A stretch of DNA of 64,000 nt. Source: Nodularia spumigena CCY9414 (GTDB lineage Bacteria; Cyanobacteriota; Cyanobacteriia; Cyanobacteriales; Nostocaceae). Where the stretch lies: positions 907,878 to 971,877 of the forward strand of contig NZ_CP007203.1 of the NCBI RefSeq assembly GCF_000340565.2. The letters run 5' to 3'. Under the pieces are notes generated by a model. The model saw nothing but the letters and a program-made list of their open reading frames with translations. It had not been told where the DNA came from and made no database searches. Every line of letters begins with the position of its first letter. Within the stretch, counting starts at the first letter, position 1. Positions 16,141 through 25,906 of this stretch are shown here, in pieces. The position numbers and the translations under genes were made by a program.

Positions 16141-17442
16141 TCACTCTTCCTGCTGAATTCTGCGCCTTACTGAATCTTTATGAGACGGTAAGCCCTCGGC
16201 TGTTGCTAGCGCATCAATTGCTCCAGCCACTTTTTGCAGTGCAGTAGGTGAGTATTGAATAATACTGGAATGTTTGAGGAAGGTTTCTACTCCTAAAGGT
16301 GAAGCATAACGAGCCGCACCGGAAGTTGGCAAGGTGTGGTTAGGCCCTGCTAAATAGTCTCCTACAGCTTCTGGTGTAGAGTAACCCAAGAATATTGCGC
16401 CGGCGTGACGAATATCGGAAAGCACAGCCCAAGGATCTTTAACTTCTAACTCTAAATGTTCGGGAGCAAATTCGTTGGAAAATTCGGCTGCTGCTGACAA
16501 AGATTCCACAACCACAATTAAGCCATAATGAGCGATCGCTTTTTCTGTGTCTATCCTTCGGGGATGATCCACTAATTGTCTTTCTACAGCTACTTGCACG
16601 TTTTTAGCTAAAGCAGTATCCGTAGTCAACAAAATCGCCGCCGCCATTGGATCATGTTCAGCTTGCGCCAACAAGTCCGCCGCCACATTTACCGGATTTG
16701 CTGTTTCATCGGCAATAATTAACACTTCACTCGGCCCTGCTAAGGAATCAATGCCGACAGTACCATAAACCAGTTTTTTGGCTAAGGTGACATAAATATT
16801 ACCAGGGCCAGTAATGACATTTACTTTAGGAATCGTATCTGTACCGTAAGCTAAAGCGGCGATCGCCTGCGCCCCCCCAACACGATAAATTTCTTCTATC
16901 CCTGCTTCTTGAGCAGCTACCAAAACAGCTGGGTGAATTGCTTTTCTGACACCAGGAGGTGTTACCATCACCACACGAGGCACACCAGCCACCTTAGCCG
17001 GAATAGCATTCATGAGTACAGTACTGGGATAAGCAGCACGACCACCAGGCACATATAAACCCGCACGGTCTACAGGGGTATAGCGTTTACCCACCACCAC
17101 ATCATCATCGCCAAAGTGTACCCAACTTTTCGGGACACGCTGTCGGTGAAATGCTTCAATCTGGCGGCTAGCCAACTGAATCGCCTGGAGTAGCTCTTTC
17201 GATACCTGTTGGTAGGCTGCATCCATTTCCGAGCCAGTAACACGCAATTCCTCTGATTTGAGAGTTTGGTTATCGAATTCAGCTGTATAATGCAAAACAG
17301 CTTTGTCGCCTTGGCGCTGCACTGCTTGCAATACTTCGCGCACAGTTGCTTCTTTGTGAAGCACGTGTTCATCGTGAGTACGATTACAGATACGTTGTAG
17401 TTCTGATACAACGTCTGCCTGCTGAGTAATGATTCGCAGCAT
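16141..17442 (-). CDS. hisD: Histidinol dehydrogenase
   Basis: The 433-residue enzyme is full length. Recognisable blocks are GLYVPGGRAAYPSTVLMNAI, YRVGGAQAIAALAYGTDTIP, GPGNIYVTLAKKLV, the zinc/active-site region LAQAEHDPMAAAIL and the C-terminal PTSGAARYASPLGVETFLKH. It catalyses the last two steps of histidine synthesis, histidinol to histidine, with two NAD+. It stands alone rather than in a his operon, as is usual in cyanobacteria. Confidence 0.97.
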   Translation of the reverse strand: MLRIITQQADVVSELQRICNRTHDEHVLHKEATVREVLQAVQRQGDKAVLHYTAEFDNQTLKSEELRVTGSEMDAAYQQVSKELLQAIQLASRQIEAFHRQRVPKSWVHFGDDDVVVGKRYTPVDRAGLYVPGGRAAYPSTVLMNAIPAKVAGVPRVVMVTPPGVRKAIHPAVLVAAQEAGIEEIYRVGGAQAIAALAYGTDTIPKVNVITGPGNIYVTLAKKLVYGTVGIDSLAGPSEVLIIADETANPVNVAADLLAQAEHDPMAAAILLTTDTALAKNVQVAVERQLVDHPRRIDTEKAIAHYGLIVVVESLSAAAEFSNEFAPEHLELEVKDPWAVLSDIRHAGAIFLGYSTPEAVGDYLAGPNHTLPTSGAARYASPLGVETFLKHSSIIQYSPTALQKVAGAIDALATAEGLPSHKDSVRRRIQQEE

Positions 17443-17559
17443 GGAGTAAGGATAATGCCAAAATTTAGATTATTCCCGCCTGAGAATCAGTCTTAACTTT
17501 TAACCAATGAGGTTGTCGAGCTAACCCTAATTCTCTTCTCTAGCTTAACCTGGATTTTT

Positions 17560-17800
17560 TTTGATCCTCCCAAGGCTGCCAGCACATGGTTTGCTTGAGA
17601 AGGCGACTATAATTCCTCAGTTCGATTTACCTAGTTGGCTCACCCTAGTGGTAAGCTTTGCGGTATACGGCAGGGAGAAGGTGTGCCAATCCTCACTACC
17701 CTGACAACCTAACCTGCCCTTCCTGCCGGTTTGCTGGTGACACATATGCATATCCAGTTACCTCGTTCAAGGGGGTGGAATAGAGACTGAGTATAATTTT
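17560..17800. ncRNA. Structured intergenic segment, possible small RNA or leader
   Basis: The hisD-rpsT gap contains a GC-richer block with nested inverted repeats. TTACCTAG pairs imperfectly with CTAGTGGTAA around 17628-17655. CGGCAGGG...AAGG (about 17669-17682) pairs with CCTTCCTGCCG (about 17718-17728), giving a long stem on either strand. It has no ORF and differs from the simple repeats around it. I cannot assign it to a known RNA family, and the strand is unknown. Confidence 0.35.
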
Positions 17801-17883
17801 TATCTGTTTTTCTACTTGAGTCGCTGAAATTTAATTCAAGTAACTTATTTTAACGCATTTTCTCAATCGGTTACACACCAACC

Positions 17884-17929
17884 GTCATTGGTCATTGGTC
17901 ATTGGTCATTGGTCATTGGTCATTAGTTA
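17884..17929. repeat. STRR heptamer tract (gtcattg)n
   Basis: About six tandem copies of ggtcatt immediately beside element copy C. The same heptamer recurs at 38964-38999 and 62694-62741. Confidence 0.9.
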
Positions 17930-17936
17930 TCGTCTT

Positions 17937-18229
17937 CTGCTATATAAAACCTAGACAAAACTAGACTTTACTTTCTACTTCAACGGGAGCATGGGAGCAG
18001 TTATCCCTCAGTAGACTTTCACGCCTTAGCCAGACGCGATTGTGTTCCAATTAAGTTTCTGAAAAAGACTACCACCATCATTGCTTGGTTTTCGCGTCGG
18101 CAATAGTCTCAATTCAATACTTGATATCACCGTATTATATATCAAGTAGTTGATTTTTTCCTAAAATATATATTGATTTTTGTCAATATAAGTATAGTTT
18201 TGTCTATGAAATTGTCAACTTAGGACTTG
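17937..18229 (-). mobile_element. 293-bp ORF-less element, copy C (intergenic)
   Basis: Identical by eye to copies A, B and D. Removing it restores cgtctt-CTCccccctgc, a dispersed-repeat phrase also present uninterrupted near 62750 (cgtcttctcccccctgc), which independently confirms the boundaries and the GAG/CTC junction. It lies 160 bp upstream of rpsT, pointing away from it. Confidence 0.75.
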
Positions 18230-18389
18230 CTCCCCCCTGCCCCCTGCACCCTGCCCCCCTGCCTCTTCCTCCCCACTCCCCACTCCCAAAGAAAAACTTT
18301 TTTGATAAATTCTGACATTGGCAGGATGAATGCTATATTAGTAAGTCTAGTAGTGTGTGTACATATTAATAGTATTTTTGGAATTGACT

Positions 18390-18689
18390 GTGGCGAATAC
18401 AAAATCTGCTCTTAAACGCGCCCAAATCGGAGAACGCAATCGTCTGCGTAACAAAGCTTACAAGTCAGCAGTAAGAACGCTGATGAAAAAATACTTTAGT
18501 GCAGTAGATGTCTATGCAGCTAATCCTAACTCAGACTTAGAAAAAGAAGTCCAGGTACGGCTGTCTGAGGCTGTTAGCAAAATTGACAAAGCTGTGAAGC
18601 GCGGTGTTCTCCACCCGAATAATGGTGCTAGGAAAAAATCAAGGTTGGCTCGCAAACTCAAGCCACTCGCTCCAGCGTCTGCTGAGTAG
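18390..18689 (+). CDS. rpsT: 30S ribosomal protein S20
   Basis: Ninety-nine residues from a GTG start (read as M)[17 protein letters not shown]. The frame is open further upstream, but S20 family proteins begin at this ANTKSA block, so the GTG is chosen. The Lys/Arg-rich helical protein binds 16S rRNA in the 30S body. It is followed by a strong hairpin and then tatD. Confidence 0.95.
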   Translation: MANTKSALKRAQIGERNRLRNKAYKSAVRTLMKKYFSAVDVYAANPNSDLEKEVQVRLSEAVSKIDKAVKRGVLHPNNGARKKSRLARKLKPLAPASAE

Positions 18690-18699
18690 TTCAATTGTT

Positions 18700-18740
18700 C
18701 AGTAATCAGTAAATATATCTATGTATATCACTGATTACTG
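18700..18740 (+). terminator. Perfect inverted repeat after rpsT
   Basis: CAGTAATCAGT at 18700-18710 pairs with ACTGATTACTG at 18730-18740 (11 bp, 19-nt loop), followed by a short T run (TTTAGG). It is probably a partial terminator or processing hairpin between rpsT and tatD. STRR origin is possible because of the cagtaat core. Confidence 0.5.
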
Positions 18741-18767
18741 TTTAGGAAATCATGACTGATAACTACA

Positions 18768-19553
18768 ATGCAGTTGATTGATACTCACGTCCATCTCAAC
18801 TTTGATACATTTGAGCCGGATTTAGCAGCAGTGCGATCGCGATGGCAAGAAGCAGGTGTAGTACGCCTCGTACATTCCTGCGTCGAACCATCAGAATTTT
18901 CCAGCATCAAGACCCTAGCGCACCAGTTTCCCGAACTCAGCTTTGCCGTTGGTTTGCATCCCTTAGATGTGGAAAAATGGCACAGCGACACAGCCGCAGA
19001 AATTAAATCTTTGGCTAGTTCGGAACCGAAAGTGGTAGCAATTGGGGAAATGGGTATGGATCTTTACAAAGCAGATAACTATGCAGAACAACGCATAGCC
19101 TTTGAAGCCCAACTAGCGATCGCCTGTGAACTCAATCTCCCAGTGATTATCCATTGTCGTAATGCAGCCCCAGAAGTTAGGGACATCCTGCAAAAATGGC
19201 AGGAAAGCACAGGAGAAACCCCCAGAGGTGTCATGCATTGTTGGGGTGGAACACCAGAGGAAACCCAATGGTTTTTGGACTTAGGCTTCTACATTAGCTT
19301 TAGCGGGACAGTAACATTCAAAAACGCTAAAGCTATCCAAGCCTCAGCAGCGATGGTAACAAGCGATCGCCTGCTAGTGGAAACAGACTGTCCCTTTCTG
19401 TCTCCAGTACCCAAACGGGGTCAAAAACGCAATGAGCCAGCCTATGTTCGTTATGTAGCAGAACAAGTAGCTCATCTGCGTGGGGAGACATTAGAGTCGA
19501 TCGCCGCTCAAACCACCCAAAATGCTTGTGAATTATTTCGACTAGCACTATAA
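18768..19553 (+). CDS. tatD: TatD family metal-dependent hydrolase/DNase
   Basis: A 261-residue TIM-barrel hydrolase. Metal ligands are visible as HVHLNF at the N-terminus, Glu in IGEMGMDLY, His in VIIHCRNA, His in VMHCWGG, and Asp in [12 protein letters not shown]. Family members have 3'-5' DNase or RNase activity and act in DNA repair or RNA quality control. It sits between rpsT and rpoB, an arrangement common in Nostocales. Confidence 0.93.
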   Translation: MQLIDTHVHLNFDTFEPDLAAVRSRWQEAGVVRLVHSCVEPSEFSSIKTLAHQFPELSFAVGLHPLDVEKWHSDTAAEIKSLASSEPKVVAIGEMGMDLYKADNYAEQRIAFEAQLAIACELNLPVIIHCRNAAPEVRDILQKWQESTGETPRGVMHCWGGTPEETQWFLDLGFYISFSGTVTFKNAKAIQASAAMVTSDRLLVETDCPFLSPVPKRGQKRNEPAYVRYVAEQVAHLRGETLESIAAQTTQNACELFRLAL

Positions 19554-20339
19554 AACTTGCTCATCTATGTCCCAGGTAGGTGGTAACAGAAGCTCGCCAA
19601 AGTATAGTGCGGAAAAAATAAAACTTTAGGAGGACAAAAATATGCTAGTATTAATCCCTCCAAAACAATTTGAATACGTCATAATAAAAAAGGAAGGAAT
19701 TATAAACTTTTAAGCTTGATTTTGCACTCTTATCAACTTGATCATCCACCTCATCTCCACAAGCGGATGTTCTGAATTTATGAATGATGCCAGGATTCGA
19801 CAGTCATCAAGACTTGGGTAAAAAAGCGTCTGTGCTGTATTTAACCTATAGAAAATTGTTAAAAGTAAATTATCTTGTGAGCAAAACCCACCAAAATAAA
19901 GCCCTTAGTTACAAATCAGAGCCGACAAAATACACGGCTCTTTCCCTGTGTCTTAGGAGACTACCGTAAGTATAGACGGTGAATTGATGACACAAATAGT
20001 CTAGACATATCTAGGCATTCATGAAGCTTCATGGGAGAGGAAGTGAGGAAAGCACAACAAATTCATCAATGTTTCAGCCGAAGACTGTTGAAAAATCAGC
20101 ATAATATCTGGATTTTAACGCACCTTGAGAGAAAACAAGGGCGATTACCCCCCTTGCCAAAAACTCTCTTTCGGGCTTCAATAGCGGCGTTTGCCTACAC
20201 CTAGAAATAGCAGATGGCATAAAAAACACAGAAGTTCCCAAATAGTTATGGACACAAGTGAGCGCTGGGAACACGCCAAAAAAAGAGATATAAACAGTGT
20301 CCTCACAAAAAGTTTAACCAGGTTGATGAAGGTAAAGGC
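19554..20339 (+). promoter_or_regulatory. Long upstream region of the rpoB-rpoC1-rpoC2 genes
   Basis: A 786-bp gap without a convincing gene (two short minus/plus ORFs here look random). A purine-rich ribosome binding site (tgaaggtaaagg) precedes the rpoB ATG directly. The region must contain the rpoB promoter and a long leader; individual promoter boxes cannot be assigned with confidence. Confidence 0.5.
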
Positions 20340-23300
20340 ATGACTACAGATACATATATGGAATCCGCCTTTCTGTTGCCCGATTTGATTGAAATCCAGC
20401 GTTCAAGTTTTCGCTGGTTTCTAGAAGAGGGTTTGATAGAAGAACTCAACTCTTTTAGTCCAATTACAGACTACACAGGCAAACTAGAACTGCACTTTTT
20501 AGGTAACAACTACAAACTCAAAGAGCCAAAATACAGCGTTGAGGAATCGAAACGGCGGGATAGTACCTATGCTGTACAAATGTATGTACCGACCCGGCTG
20601 TTGAACAAAGAAACAGGGGATATCAAAGAACAAGAAGTATTTATTGGGGATCTGCCTTTAATGACAGACCGAGGCACGTTTATTATTAACGGAGCCGAAC
20701 GGGTAATTGTCAACCAGATAGTGCGATCGCCTGGAGTTTACTACAAATCAGAAATCGATAAAAACGGGCGGCGTACCTATTCAGCTAGCTTAATCCCTAA
20801 CCGGGGGGCTTGGCTGAAATTTGAAACAGACCGTAACGATTTGGTGTGGGTTCGCATCGACAAAACCCGTAAACTCTCAGCACAGGTACTATTAAAGGCC
20901 CTGGGCTTGTCAGATAACGAAATCTTTGATGCTCTGCGCCACCCCGAATATTTCCAAAAAACCATCGAAAAAGAAGGGCAGTTTTCCGAAGAAGAAGCCC
21001 TGATGGAGTTGTACCGCAAATTACGTCCGGGTGAACCACCGACAGTATTAGGTGGACAACAGCTATTAGACTCCCGCTTCTTCGACCCCAAACGTTATGA
21101 CCTCGGTCGCGTTGGTCGTTACAAACTCAACAAAAAATTACGGCTGTCTGTTCCCGACACCATGCGCGTGCTAACTCCTGGGGATATATTGGCAGCAGTA
21201 GATTACCTGATTAACCTAGAATACGACATCGGTAATATCGACGATATTGACCACTTAGGTAATCGTCGGGTGAGAAGCGTCGGCGAACTGCTGCAAAACC
21301 AAGTGCGAGTCGGCTTAAATCGCTTAGAACGCATCATTCGCGAACGGATGACCGTATCCGATGCCGAAGTTTTAACCCCAGCCTCCTTAGTTAACCCCAA
21401 ACCATTGGTAGCAGCAATCAAAGAATTCTTTGGTTCTAGCCAATTAAGTCAGTTCATGGATCAAACTAATCCCTTAGCAGAACTGACCCACAAACGCCGT
21501 CTCAGCGCCCTTGGCCCTGGTGGTTTAACTCGTGAACGGGCAGGATTTGCCGTGCGAGATATTCACCCTTCTCACTACGGCAGAATCTGCCCCATTGAGA
21601 CCCCAGAAGGCCCCAACGCTGGTTTGATTGGTTCCTTAGCCACCCATGCGCGAGTCAACCTCTATGGATTTTTAGAAACACCCTTTAGACCAGTAGAAAA
21701 TGGTCGAGTGCGCTTTGACTTACCGCCGGTCTACATGACAGCCGACGAAGAAGACGATTTGCGGACTGCTACAGGTGACATTCCCTTAGATGAAAATGGC
21801 TACATCAAAGGACCACAAGTGCCAGTGCGTTATCGCCAAGACTGGGCTACCACAACCCCTGAACAAGTAGACTACGTAGCAGTATCCCCAGTGCAAATTG
21901 TGTCTGTAGCTACCAGCATGATTCCCTTCTTGGAACATGACGACGCTAACCGAGCGCTGATGGGTTCCAATATGCAACGGCAAGCAGTACCCCTGCTCAA
22001 GCCAGAGCGTCCCTTGGTAGGTACTGGTTTAGAAGCCCAAGGCGCGAGAGACTCCGGAATGGTGATTGTCTCCCGTACCGATGGTGATGTTACCTATGTC
22101 GATGCCACAGAAATTCGTGTTCGTCCCAAAGACGGTAACTCAGAAATTAGATATCGGCTTTCTAAATACCAAAGATCCAACCAAGACACTTGTTTAAATC
22201 AAAAACCTCTCGTCCGCATTGGTGAGCGAGTCGTTGCAGGTCAAGTCCTCGCTGATGGTTCATCCACCGAAGGTGGTGAATTAGCCTTGGGTCAAAATAT
22301 TGTCATCGCTTATATGCCTTGGGAAGGGTATAACTACGAAGACGCGATTTTGATTTCCGAAAAACTGGTACAGGATGATGTCTACACCTCAATTCACATT
22401 GAAAAATATGAAATTGAAGCCAGACAAACCAAACTCGGTCCAGAAGAAATCACCAGAGAAATTCCCAACGTCGGCGAAGATGCTCTGCGTCAGTTAGATG
22501 AACAGGGAATCATCCGTATCGGTGCTTGGGTAGAAGCTGGAGATATTCTGGTAGGAAAAGTCACACCTAAAGGTGAATCTGACCAACCGCCAGAAGAAAA
22601 ACTCTTGCGTGCCATATTTGGTGAAAAAGCACGGGATGTGCGAGACAACTCCCTGCGAGTTCCCAACGGTGAAAAAGGACGCGTCGTTGACGTGCGTTTA
22701 TTTACCCGTGAACAAGGCGATGAATTACCACCAGGAGCCAATATGGTTGTCCGGGTGTATGTCGCCCAGAAGCGCAAAATCCAAGTGGGCGACAAAATGG
22801 CAGGTCGCCACGGTAATAAAGGGATTATTTCTCGGATATTACCAGTAGAAGATATGCCTTATTTAGCAGATGGTTCCACCGTGGACATTGTGCTTAACCC
22901 CTTGGGTGTACCTAGTCGGATGAACGTCGGACAGGTGTTTGAGTGTATGTTGGGCTGGGCTGCTCATACTTTGGGAGTCCGGTTTAAAATTACTCCCTTT
23001 GACGAAATGTATGGGGAAGAGACTTCCCGCAGCATCGTACATGGCAAATTGCAAGAAGCACGAGACGAAACAGGTAAAGACTGGGTATACAACCCAGATA
23101 ACCCTGGCAAAATTATGGTGTTTGATGGTCGTACAGGCGAACCCTTTGACCGACCAATAACCGTAGGCGTAGCTTATATTCTCAAACTGGTGCATTTGGT
23201 GGATGATAAGATCCACGCTCGTTCCACAGGGCCATACTCGCTGGTAACTCAGCAACCCTTGGGTGGTAAAGCCCAACAAGGTGGTCAGCGCTTTGGCGAA

Positions 23301-23639
23301 ATGGAAGTGTGGGCTTTGGAAGCCTTTGGTGCAGCTTACACCTTGCAGGAATTGCTGACAGTCAAATCAGACGATATGCAAGGACGGAATGAAGCGTTAA
23401 ATGCGATCGTTAAAGGTAAGTCAATTCCCCGACCAGGAACACCGGAGTCCTTTAAGGTGCTAATGCGAGAACTGCAATCATTAGGATTAGACATTGCCGT
23501 ACACAAGGTAGAAACCCAAACCGATGGTAGTTCCTTAGATGTGGAAGTCGATTTAATGGCAGATCAATCAGCCCGACGCACACCCCCTCGACCAACCTAC
23601 GAATCTCTCTCCCGTGAATCCCTAGAAGAGGAAGAGTAG
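20340..23639 (+). CDS. rpoB: RNA polymerase subunit beta
   Basis: The product is 1099 residues and starts [20 protein letters not shown]. The rifampicin-pocket region is near residues 370-430 ([20 protein letters not shown], then [20 protein letters not shown]). The active-centre segment is near residue 815 ([14 protein letters not shown]), and the C-terminal clamp block reads [20 protein letters not shown]. Length and motifs are those of a normal cyanobacterial beta subunit. Confidence 0.99.
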   Translation: MTTDTYMESAFLLPDLIEIQRSSFRWFLEEGLIEELNSFSPITDYTGKLELHFLGNNYKLKEPKYSVEESKRRDSTYAVQMYVPTRLLNKETGDIKEQEVFIGDLPLMTDRGTFIINGAERVIVNQIVRSPGVYYKSEIDKNGRRTYSASLIPNRGAWLKFETDRNDLVWVRIDKTRKLSAQVLLKALGLSDNEIFDALRHPEYFQKTIEKEGQFSEEEALMELYRKLRPGEPPTVLGGQQLLDSRFFDPKRYDLGRVGRYKLNKKLRLSVPDTMRVLTPGDILAAVDYLINLEYDIGNIDDIDHLGNRRVRSVGELLQNQVRVGLNRLERIIRERMTVSDAEVLTPASLVNPKPLVAAIKEFFGSSQLSQFMDQTNPLAELTHKRRLSALGPGGLTRERAGFAVRDIHPSHYGRICPIETPEGPNAGLIGSLATHARVNLYGFLETPFRPVENGRVRFDLPPVYMTADEEDDLRTATGDIPLDENGYIKGPQVPVRYRQDWATTTPEQVDYVAVSPVQIVSVATSMIPFLEHDDANRALMGSNMQRQAVPLLKPERPLVGTGLEAQGARDSGMVIVSRTDGDVTYVDATEIRVRPKDGNSEIRYRLSKYQRSNQDTCLNQKPLVRIGERVVAGQVLADGSSTEGGELALGQNIVIAYMPWEGYNYEDAILISEKLVQDDVYTSIHIEKYEIEARQTKLGPEEITREIPNVGEDALRQLDEQGIIRIGAWVEAGDILVGKVTPKGESDQPPEEKLLRAIFGEKARDVRDNSLRVPNGEKGRVVDVRLFTREQGDELPPGANMVVRVYVAQKRKIQVGDKMAGRHGNKGIISRILPVEDMPYLADGSTVDIVLNPLGVPSRMNVGQVFECMLGWAAHTLGVRFKITPFDEMYGEETSRSIVHGKLQEARDETGKDWVYNPDNPGKIMVFDGRTGEPFDRPITVGVAYILKLVHLVDDKIHARSTGPYSLVTQQPLGGKAQQGGQRFGEMEVWALEAFGAAYTLQELLTVKSDDMQGRNEALNAIVKGKSIPRPGTPESFKVLMRELQSLGLDIAVHKVETQTDGSSLDVEVDLMADQSARRTPPRPTYESLSRESLEEEE

Positions 23640-23865
23640 GGAGTCGGGGGTATGGGGAGCAGGGGGAAAGAGGCAGGGAGCAGGGGGGAAAATTTCCTAA
23701 TCCCCAATCCCTCAAATCTAATCCCCAATCCCCAATCCCCAAATTACGAACGCTGATTAAAGGATTGCGCGAATGAGATTATTTGTGATAGCAACAGATG
23801 CTCAAATCCGTGAAATCCTTTAATCCGTCTCATCCGTGATCAGAATTAAGAATTACGAATTAATT
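23640..23865. repeat. Repeat-filled rpoB-rpoC1 spacer
   Basis: This 226-bp spacer consists of simple repeats (gcaggg..., ccccaatcc...) followed by an inverted repeat (gattaaaggatt / aatcctttaatc) and attacgaatt-type units before the rpoC1 ATG. No gene or clear terminator with a T run, so read-through from rpoB is expected. Confidence 0.6.
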
Positions 23866-25743
23866 ATGAGACCCGCCCAAACTAATCAGTTTGACTACGT
23901 TAAAATCGGCTTGGCATCACCGGAACGCATCAGGCAGTGGGGTGAGCGCACTTTACCTAATGGTCAGCTAGTTGGTGAAGTCACCAAGCCAGAAACAATT
24001 AATTACCGGACTCTGAAACCAGAGATGGACGGCTTATTTTGCGAGCGCATCTTTGGCCCAGCTAAAGACTGGGAATGCCATTGTGGTAAATATAAGAGAG
24101 TTCGTCACCGTGGTATTGTCTGCGAGCGCTGTGGTGTGGAAGTCACCGAGTCGCGGGTGCGTCGTCACCGCATGGGATACATTAAACTCGCCGCCCCAGT
24201 CGCCCACGTTTGGTATCTTAAAGGTATTCCCAGCTACATCTCCATTCTGCTAGATATGCCCTTGCGGGATGTAGAGCAGATAGTCTATTTCAACTCTTAT
24301 GTTGTCCTGAGTCCTGGTAATGCGGAAACATTAAGTTATAAGCAGCTACTCAGTGAAGACCAATGGTTGGAAATTGAAGACCAAATATATAGTGAAGATT
24401 CTCTGTTGCAGGGCGTAGAAGTAGGCATTGGCGCTGAAGCGTTGCTGCGTTTGCTGGCAGATATTAATTTGGAGCAAGAAGCGGAGAACCTGCGCGAAGA
24501 AATTGGCAACGCTAAAGGGCAGAAGCGAGCCAAACTAATTAAACGTCTCCGGGTAATAGACAACTTCATCGCCACCGGTTCAAAACCAGAATGGATGGTA
24601 ATGGCAGTCATTCCCGTAATTCCCCCTGACCTGCGGCCAATGGTACAGCTGGATGGTGGACGGTTTGCTACCAGTGATTTAAATGACTTGTATCGCCGGG
24701 TAATTAACCGGAATAATCGTTTGGCACGGTTGCAAGAAATTTTAGCACCAGAGATTATTGTGCGGAACGAAAAGCGGATGCTGCAAGAAGCAGTGGATGC
24801 TTTAATTGACAATGGTCGTCGGGGACGCACAGTAGTAGGGGCAAATAACCGACCTCTGAAGTCTTTATCTGACATCATTGAGGGTAAACAAGGACGTTTC
24901 CGGCAAAACTTGTTGGGTAAACGGGTTGACTATTCTGGACGTTCTGTAATTGTCGTGGGACCGAAACTGAAAATTCACCAGTGCGGTTTACCCAGAGAAA
25001 TGGCCATTGAGTTATTTCAACCCTTTGTGATTAATCGCCTGATTCGTAGCGGTATGGTGAATAATATCAAAGCCGCCAAAAAGTTGATTTCTCGCAATGA
25101 CCCCAGTGTGTGGGATGTCCTAGAAGAGGTGATTGAAGGACACCCGGTGATGCTCAACCGTGCGCCAACTCTGCACCGCTTGGGTATTCAGGCTTTTGAA
25201 CCGGTTTTGGTGGAAGGACGCGCAATTCAATTACATCCCTTGGTATGTCCAGCCTTTAACGCTGACTTTGACGGCGACCAAATGGCGGTACACGTGCCTC
25301 TGTCTCTAGAAAGTCAGGCGGAAGCGCGGTTGTTGATGCTGGCTTCTAATAATGTTTTGTCCCCGGCTACAGGTAGACCAATTATTACACCTAGCCAAGA
25401 TATGGTTTTGGGAGCATATTACTTAACAGCCGAAAACCCTGCTGCGACTAAGGGTATGGGTAAGTATTATGCCTCAATGGATGACGTAATTATGGCTTTC
25501 CAACAAGACCAAGTGGACTTACACGCTTATGTTTACGTGCGGTTTGATGGTGACGTGGAATCGGAAAAACCAGATACAGAGCCGTTGGAAGTCACAGAAA
25601 ACGTTGATGGAACCCGGACTTTGCTGTATAAGTCTCGCCGCATCAGAGAAGATGCCCAAGGGAATTTAATTTCTCAGTATGTACATACAACACCTGGTCG
25701 TGTTATTTACAACAAAGCCATTGAAGAAGCATTAGCAGTTTAA
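23866..25743 (+). CDS. rpoC1: RNA polymerase subunit gamma (N-terminal half of beta')
   Basis: Six hundred twenty-five residues from ATG 23866 ([20 protein letters not shown]); the ten extra upstream codons come from intergenic repeat and are not used. The N-terminal zinc finger ([20 protein letters not shown]) is at about residues 70-88 and the absolutely conserved catalytic motif [12 protein letters not shown] near residue 465. Together with rpoC2 it forms the beta' subunit; the split is a hallmark of cyanobacteria and plastids. Confidence 0.99.
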   Translation: MRPAQTNQFDYVKIGLASPERIRQWGERTLPNGQLVGEVTKPETINYRTLKPEMDGLFCERIFGPAKDWECHCGKYKRVRHRGIVCERCGVEVTESRVRRHRMGYIKLAAPVAHVWYLKGIPSYISILLDMPLRDVEQIVYFNSYVVLSPGNAETLSYKQLLSEDQWLEIEDQIYSEDSLLQGVEVGIGAEALLRLLADINLEQEAENLREEIGNAKGQKRAKLIKRLRVIDNFIATGSKPEWMVMAVIPVIPPDLRPMVQLDGGRFATSDLNDLYRRVINRNNRLARLQEILAPEIIVRNEKRMLQEAVDALIDNGRRGRTVVGANNRPLKSLSDIIEGKQGRFRQNLLGKRVDYSGRSVIVVGPKLKIHQCGLPREMAIELFQPFVINRLIRSGMVNNIKAAKKLISRNDPSVWDVLEEVIEGHPVMLNRAPTLHRLGIQAFEPVLVEGRAIQLHPLVCPAFNADFDGDQMAVHVPLSLESQAEARLLMLASNNVLSPATGRPIITPSQDMVLGAYYLTAENPAATKGMGKYYASMDDVIMAFQQDQVDLHAYVYVRFDGDVESEKPDTEPLEVTENVDGTRTLLYKSRRIREDAQGNLISQYVHTTPGRVIYNKAIEEALAV

Positions 25744-25750
25744 GTGCAAA

Positions 25751-25893
25751 TCAGTTAACAGTTATCAGTTATCAGTTATCAGTCAAGAGACATCGTTGGG
25801 TTTAAGTCCTCCAGCAAAAGCTTTGATAATTGTTAACTTTTCACTGTTAACTGTTCACTGTTCACTGTTCACTGATAACTGATAACTGATTAA
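25751..25893. repeat. STRR tracts in the rpoC1-rpoC2 spacer
   Basis: Two clusters of heptamers, cagttat/cagttaa at 25751-25784 and the complementary gttaact/gttcact at about 25838-25893. The two clusters are inverted relative to each other and could pair as a long imperfect stem in the polycistronic transcript. Confidence 0.85.
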
Positions 25894-25906
25894 GGACTAA
25901 TGATTA

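Noticed and set aside
17884-17929. Short-period repeats (gtcattg, cagttat, ttttgac, ggggagt) considered as CRISPR or iterons
   Set aside because: They are 7-bp tandem repeats (STRRs) without spacers and occur at many sites between ordinary genes; no replication gene is nearby.
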